Shown here: piece after piece, positions 56,757 to 64,000 of the stretch
Layout: each line of letters starts with the position of its first letter
How positions within the stretch are numbered: the first letter of the stretch is position 1
NCBI RefSeq assembly: GCF_947242115.1
Contig: NC_074713.1
Location: 6,638,001 to 6,702,000, forward strand
Length of the DNA: 64,000 nt
Direction of reading: 5' to 3'
Source: Biomphalaria glabrata
Lineage: Eukaryota > Mollusca > Gastropoda > Planorbidae
Translations under genes and position numbers: made by a program
The notes under the pieces: generated by a model
Database searches by the model: none
What the model saw: only the letters and a program-made list of their open reading frames with translations
Told to the model about the DNA's origin: nothing

Positions 56757-58957
56757 TAATATTGCAAGATAACACAGAGATACACACCAGACATCAGTAG
56801 ACAAGTATCACATTGACACACATCAGACATCAGTAGACAAGTATCACAGAGATACACACCAGACATCAGTAGACAAGTATCACTCTGATACACATCAGAC
56901 ATCAGTAGAAAATTATCACACTGATACACATCAGACATCAGTAGATAAGTATCACACTGATACACATCGGACATCAGTAGACAAGTATCACAGAGATACA
57001 CATCAGACATCAGTAGACAAGTATCACAGAGATACACACCAGACATCAGTAGAAAGGTATCTCTCGGATACACATCAGACATCAGTAGACAAGTATCACA
57101 GAGATACACATCAGACATCAGTAGACAAGTATCACAGAGATACACATCAGACATCAGTAGACAAGTATCACAGAGATACAGATTAGACATCAGTAGACAA
57201 GTATCACACTGATACACATCAGACATCAGTAGACAAGTATCATAGAGATACACATCAGTAGACAAGTATCATAGAGATACACATCAGACATCAGTAGACA
57301 AGTATCACATTGATACACATCAGACATCAGTAGATAGGTATCACAGAGATACACATCAGACATCAGTAGACAAGTATCACAGAGATACACATCAGACATC
57401 AGTAGATAAGTATCACATTGATACACATCAGACATCAGCAGACAAGTATCACATTGATACACATCAGACATCAGTAGATAGGTATCACAGAGATACACAT
57501 CAGACATCAGTAGACAAGTATCACATTGATACACATCAGACATCAGCAGACAAGTATCACATTGATACACATCAGACATCAGCAGACAAGTATCACATTG
57601 ATACACATCAGACATCAGTAGATAGGTATCACAGAGATACACATCAGACATCAGCAGACAAGTATCACATTGATACACATCAGACATCAGTAGATAGGTA
57701 TCACATTGATACACATCAGACATCAGTAGATAGGTATCACAGAGATACACATCAGACATCAGTAGATAGGTATCACAGAGATACACATCAGACATCAGTA
57801 GACAAGTATCACAGAGATACACATCAGACATCAGTAGACAAGTATCACATTGATACACATCAGACATCAGTAGACAAGTATCACATTGATACACATCAGA
57901 CATCAGTAGATAGGTATCACATTGATACACATCAGACATCAGTAGATAGGTATCACAGAGATACACATCAGACATCAGTAGACAAGTATCACAGAGATAC
58001 ACATCAGACATCAGTAGACAGGTATCACATTGATACACATCAGACATCAGTAGACAAGTATCACATTGATACACATCAGACATCAGTAGATAGGTATCAC
58101 ATTGATACACATCAGACATCAGTAGATAGGTATCACAGAGATACACATCAGACATCAGTAGACAAGTATCACAGAGATACACATCAGACATCAGTAGACA
58201 AGTATCACAGAGATACACATCAGACATCAGTAGACAAGTATCACATTGATACACATCAGACATCAGTAGACAAGTATCACATTGATACACATCAGACATC
58301 AGTAGATAGGTATCACATTGATACACATCAGACATCAGTAGATAGGTATCACAGAGATACACATCAGACATCAGTAGACAAGTATCACAGAGATACACAT
58401 CAGACATCAGTAGACAGGTATCACATTGATACACATCAGACATCAGTAGACAAGTATCACATTGATACACATCAGACATCAGTAGATAGGTATCACATTG
58501 ATACACATCAGACATCAGTAGATAGGTATCACAGAGATACACATCAGACATCAGTAGACAAGTATCACAGAGATACACATCAGACATCAGTAGACAAGTA
58601 TCACATTGATACACATCAGACATCAGTAGATAGGTATCACAGAGATACACATCAGACATCAGTAGACAAGTATCACAGAGATACACATCAGACATCAGTA
58701 GACAAGTATCACATTGATACACATCAGACATCAGTAGATAGGTATCACAGAGATACACATCAGACATCAGTAGACAAGTATCACAGAGATACACATCAGA
58801 CATCAGTAGACAAGTATCACATTGATACACATCAGACATCAGTAGATAGGTATCACAGAGATACACATCAGACATCAGTAGACAAGTATCACAGAGATAC
58901 ACATCAGACATCAGTAGATAAGTATCACAGAGATACACATCAGACATCAGTAGACAA
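56757..58957. repeat. 36-bp satellite array with higher-order repeats
   Basis: About 61 units of 36 bp (CATCAGTAGACAAGTATCAC, AGAGATACACATCAGA). Two sites vary together: AGAGAT versus ATTGAT, and GACAAG versus GATAGG. In the right part these combine into 3-unit blocks (108 bp, about 58576-58899), then into 5-unit blocks (180 bp, about 57820-58575); the left end is irregular and more diverged. The minus-strand frames of 580 and 184 residues are repeats of CDTCLLMSDVYL and are not genes. Confidence 0.95.
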
Positions 58958-58969
58958 GTGTACAACATT

Positions 58970-59430
58970 CACGAAAACACTAACTCCGACCTGCTCACTA
59001 AACATTTTTTTTGTCCTAACCAAGATGCACACGTAAACGAAAGTGGCAAATCAAAGCATTTCAAATAATATTGAAAACTGAATCTATACATCTTTGGAGT
59101 TTCAGCACCTTGAACATTCTGTTACTTGACTCTATTGTCAGGCAATGAGCTGTTACATATCTTAAGAATATATCTATTATTTTATCATAATAACTTAATA
59201 AAAATATCCTAAATGTTGTTGTTTTTCTTTACTCCTTCTATATAGCTAAGGTTTTTAAATATTTACAAGGTTTGAGTGAATTCCCTACTTTATAGAAAGA
59301 TTATCGGCTAATTAAATCTTGACGGTACGGGTAATTGGACGGATTGCTTAAATGATGAGTTGCTTAAATTGCAAGCAATTTAATTTTTAACTAATGTCGC
59401 ATTCATATAAACTTGACATTTCGGTCTTGG
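58970..59430. other. AT-rich spacer downstream of gene E
   Basis: No exon. It would contain the 3' end of gene E. Confidence 0.4.
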
Positions 59431-59431
59431 A

Positions 59432-59610
59432 AGTGGAAGCCCAGTGCATTGGTTTGTTATAAGTGAAAGTCCGGTGCATTGGTTTGTTATAAGTGAAAGC
59501 CCAGTGCATTGGTTTGTTATAAGTGAAAGTCCGGTGCATTGGTTTGTTATAAGTGAAAGCCCAATGCATTGGTTTGTTATAAGTGAAAGTCCGGTGCATT
59601 GGTTTGTTAG
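59432..59610. repeat. 30-bp minisatellite in alternating dimers
   Basis: Six units of GTGCATTGGTTTGTTATAAG plus TGAAAGCCCA or TGAAAGTCCG, strictly alternating, i.e. a 60-bp dimer. It starts 37 nt past the stop codon of gene E, probably within its 3' UTR. Confidence 0.9.
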
Positions 59611-59646
59611 CCTCTTTCAGCCTCATCTTCTGTCTGCAGTCTCCAC

Positions 59647-60449
59647 TCAGGTCAAGTTGTTCATACATCTGCAGAAAGTGGGGACTTGGACGAAGCTAAA
59701 CATTATCTCCCTTGTTGAGCCAGGCTTAAAGACCAGCGCAGTCAACGTCTGGTTCACCATAGTACAAGAACATTGACAGGTCAAACAGTTGAGTTCCTTT
59801 CTGGAGAGATACAACATACACGAAATAGTTGATAAATGATTACAATTACAGAATCTATTTGTACATTTCCCCTCCACCGCTAAATTACATCTGTCTGTCT
59901 GGGAGGATTCTTTTACACTTTTTTTTCTCCCACTTCCCATTCTCGAATGAAGGTGAAATTTTGTACAATCATTCATTGCCGATGACAACACACGAATCAA
60001 TTAAAAAAATATAAAAAATTAGTTATTCAATTTTCGAGAATGGTGCGACCTTGCATGAAAAGGAAGGATACAATATGTAATATTTAGCGATATCGCAACG
60101 ATTGAATGGTGCTACCCCTTAAATCAAAATAAGCCTTGTTTTTTTTTTTTCACAGATTCTGTTATATTTTCCTTGATTTTTTTTTATAGACATTTCTCTT
60201 CTGAGTTTTCATTTAAAAGTTACTTTCTTAGAAACGTCATTAATTTAATGAATGAAAAAATAATTATTATTGTTTTTATCTTCCAAATGAAAGTCGTCTC
60301 CCTTAGAAAATAACCAGAGCATAAGCAATATCATCTATCAATATGTTTGAGCAGATGTCTGTGTGTGTGCTCATTGATTGTACCAAGAGAGACTTATATA
60401 TTCCCGGTATATTGCTTTCTAAATATCACATTAAATTTAGTAAAATTAG

Positions 60450-60494
<45 letters not shown>

Positions 60495-61549
60495 GTCTGT
60501 CTGTCTGTCTGTGTCTGTCATTTCTATCTATCTATATCTACATCCACATAAGTAATAAGCTATAATTAATCTACCTGCAAGTCTCTGTAGGGAAGTATTG
60601 ACTTCTCTGTCCTACTTGAACTAAACTCACAGCAGTACCCAATGGGTCTGACAATGTGGTGAAAGTCTCGAGTTTTGGTTCCCTGTGGATGCAGTAGAAT
60701 GATCTGATCGCAACGGATGTTACCAGAGCTCTCTATAGATACTTGTATGTATGTTACCAGAGCTCTCTATAGATACGTGTATGTATGTTACCAGAGCTCT
60801 CTATAGATACTTGTATGTATGTTACCAGAGCTCTCTATAGATACTTGTATGTATGTTACCAGAGCTCTCTATAGATACTTGTATGTATGTTACCAGAGCT
60901 CTCTATAGATACTTGTATGTATGTTACCAGAGCTCTCTATAGATACTTGTATGTATGTTACCAGAGCTCTCTATAGATACTTGTATGTATGTTACCAGAG
61001 CTCTCTATAGATACTTGTATGTATGTTACCAGAGCTCTCTATAGATACTCAACACTATACAGGAATCAGTGTTCGCTTGTACCGTATTTTCCCGAATATA
61101 ACCCGTATACACTTATACCCCGCACCAATTACAAAATAACTTAGTGAAAACAAAATAGTGTAACCCGCAACCTTATATACCCCGCATGTGTAAAGCGTGA
61201 CTTGCCGTAAGTTACCGGTACATAAAGTTGTTGCTCATCAGACATCTTCCCTCAAATATGTATGTGTGTGTGTGTGTGTGTGTGGAAGGTGTGTGTGCGG
61301 TATGAGTGTATGCGTGTGGGTAGGTGTGTGAATATGTGAGTGGGTTGGTGGGAGTGTAAACCATTTTCCATACATACAAACGATATAGATCAAAGTCTAG
61401 TTCTATAAGTAGATAGCATGTTCAAACTGATGTATTTAATTACTCTAAGTTCTATGGTAGCACTTGATAAACCAAGGTCTGTGTAGTTCTAACAAGTATG
61501 TTTAATACAGTTCTAATACTTACGATGCACAACAGCCATGGTATGAAGT
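59647..61549 (-). CDS. Partial paralogue of gene D (last three exons), gene E
   Basis: Exons at 61549-61524, 60682-60575 and 59800-59647 correspond to exons 3-5 of gene D with identical phases (0 in, then 2, 2). They encode TSYHGCCAS, then EPKLETFTTLSDPLGTAVSL and VQVGQRSQYFPTETC, then RKELNCLTCQCSCTMVNQ through VQVPTFCRCMNNLT. All nine mature cysteines of gene D are kept, as is the NQT sequon. Acceptors are TATTTCAG, CCACAG and CTCCAG; donors GTAAGT and GTAGAT. Exon 3 is five codons shorter than in gene D. Exons 1 and 2 (signal peptide and furin site) are not found before the right edge; the LINE pair lies where intron 2 would be. The intron before exon 4 holds a 34-bp minisatellite. Either the gene continues to the right or it is a truncated copy. 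Confidence 0.75.
59890..60055 (+). repeat. Interspersed repeat 'Z'
   Basis: CTGTCTGGGAGGATTC, TCTCCCACTTCCCATTCTCG, AAATTTTGTACAATCATTCA, GATGACAACACACGAATCAA; homologue of 11865-12060. Lies in an intron of gene E. Confidence 0.65.
60450..60513. repeat. (TCTA)n(TCTG)n microsatellite
   Basis: About 64 bp of TATC units grading to TGTC units, the same type as 30174-30412. Confidence 0.95.
60718..61048. repeat. 34-bp minisatellite
   Basis: About ten nearly identical units of GTTACCAGAGCTCTCTATAG plus ATACTTGTATGTAT, within an intron of gene E, ending 36 bp upstream of exon 4 (minus-strand sense). Confidence 0.95.
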
Positions 61550-61748
61550 CTGAAATATATAAACATTTAACAAATCTAAAGTTTAATAGCTTCAAAATGG
61601 TTTTAAGATGCTTGGAAATAACAAGAGGGTAGGATTTAATAATATTATTTTGGCACATTGATAGCTTTCTAAGTCAAAGTATCTGATATTCAGATATAGA
61701 TTGAAATTTTAAAATGAGATTTGAGTACGTCCCCTTGTCTGTCCAGGC

Positions 61749-63177
<1,429 letters not shown>

Positions 63178-63662
63178 TGAACAGCATGTATGCTCTCCTG
63201 ACACAAAGAAGATTACGCTGGCTCGGACATGTCACCCGCATGCCAGATGGCAGAATCCCGAAAGATATCTTATATGCTGAGCTTGTGGAAGGAGTCAGAC
63301 CCAAGGGCCGCCCAAGACTAACATATAGAGATGTCTGCAAGCGAGACATGAGAGCCTCAGGCATCAGCGAAAGTATGTGGGAAAACATAGCCAAAGACCG
63401 GAGTGCATGGGAACAGACTGTGCGTGCTGGGACAACCCTTGCTGAGAACAAAAGAATTGAAGCGGCTTTAATCAAGAGGGATAAAAAGAAAGCTGCCCTG
63501 TCTGCTAGCCCTAAATCAGAGGCATACACATGTACGAATTGTGGCAAAGTCTGCCGTTCTAGAATTGGCTTGATTAGCCACACCAGATTCTGCCCCGTCT
63601 CAAGATTAAGCCAAAACCAGTGACTCATTTGGGCGCATCCATTGCCTTTCGAGACAAAAGGA

Positions 63663-63668
<6 letters not shown>
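63178..63668 (+). mobile_element. Second LINE 3' end, head-to-head with the first
   Basis: Encodes NSMYALLTQRRLRWLGHVTR to the same terminal finger and stop at 63623; its translation is identical to the corresponding part of the minus-strand copy (164 residues compared). It also ends in (AT)n (63668-63739). It abuts the other copy with no spacer, so 61954-62440 and 63178-63668 form a perfect or near-perfect inverted repeat around a 737-bp loop. Confidence 0.88.

Positions 63669-63739
<71 letters not shown>
63668..63739. repeat. (AT)n array, tail of the plus-strand LINE
   Basis: About 72 bp of AT directly after GACAAAAGGAGCCAT. Confidence 0.9.
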
Positions 63740-63741
<2 letters not shown>

Positions 63742-63839
63742 GATATATGAGAATAAAATAAGACTGTTTCTCAATCTTCGGCGAAAAAAACAGAAAAAAA
63801 AAACAGTCTTTCTCTTGCAAGCTTGGGGGTCTGGGAGAG

Positions 63840-64000
63840 CGCTGTAAGCTTTTTCAGTGGGGTTCGGGGCAAAGCCCGACGCCCAAAAGCGTTTTCTTGC
63901 ATTTTTCTCTGCAGAAACGCATTCTTCTGACATCTACAGCTCATTATTTATCAGTGGGGTTCGGGGCGAAGCCCCGACGCCAAAAGCGTTTTCTTGATTT
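63840..64000. repeat. GC-rich hairpin repeat, two partial units
   Basis: TCAGTGGGGTTCGGGGC is followed by AAAGCCCGACGCCC or GAAGCCCCGACGCC and AAAAGCGTTTTCTTG, at 63855 and 63952, with a period of about 97 bp. A related CGGGGCTTCGCCCCG hairpin is in the MITE at 9746-11500. It continues past the window edge. Confidence 0.7.

Noticed and set aside
56757-58957. CRISPR array
   Set aside because: Units are directly head-to-tail with no unique spacers, and the genome is eukaryotic.
57226-58968. 580-residue minus-strand open frame rich in Cys, Tyr and Met repeats
   Set aside because: It is the 36-bp satellite read in one frame; unit length is 12 codons, there are no flanking exons or signal peptide, and variation follows DNA units rather than protein constraint.

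Overview
This is a eukaryotic, AT-rich, intron-bearing genomic window from an invertebrate. I infer a lophotrochozoan, most likely a pulmonate/heterobranch gastropod. The grounds are small phase-conserved exons, a tandem NPC2-like (ML-domain) gene family, several tRNA-derived SINE families, many short hAT-type MITEs, non-LTR retrotransposon tails, and a 'GGGAGAAATAACGTGTACAAA' type interspersed repeat that I associate from memory with freshwater snails. No bacterial, phage, CRISPR, rRNA or LTR-retroviral features were seen. Species assignment is inference.

Left half (2.6-32 kb): a cluster of secreted NPC2-like lipid-binding protein genes, all on the minus strand, each with four coding exons and the same intron phases (1, 1, 0). 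Gene A lies at 2626-6693, gene B at 12411-15215, gene B' (a copy of B) at 21009-23813 and gene C at 26292-32061. An orphan copy of the last two exons of gene C sits at 17694-19017. B' and the orphan exons come from a very recent direct tandem duplication of about 8.6 kb (about 10484-19076 and 19077-27674). Its breakpoints lie inside an hAT-type MITE and inside intron 2 of gene C. The two copies differ almost only in homopolymer and AT-run lengths.

Middle (32-45 kb): LINE 3' ends, SINEs, a 2.7 kb pair of hAT MITEs sharing one outer 8-bp target duplication, and gene D (38998-44586, minus, five exons). Gene D encodes a predicted 204-residue secreted cysteine-rich proprotein with a furin-like R-T-R-R site, which I do not recognise.

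Right half (45-64 kb): gene-poor and dominated by minisatellites with unit lengths of 26, 57, 42, 52, 36, 30 and 34 bp. The 36-bp array is 2.2 kb long and has higher-order structure. The last three exons of gene E, a paralogue of gene D, lie at 59647-61549 (minus); its 5' exons are not visible and should lie past the right edge. The window ends with a head-to-head pair of near-identical LINE 3' ends with (AT)n tails, forming a large inverted repeat.

Most long open frames in the window are minisatellites (unit length a multiple of three) or LINE remnants. The real host coding sequence consists of short exons, which I located by splice sites, phase and paralogue comparison. No transcript data were available.
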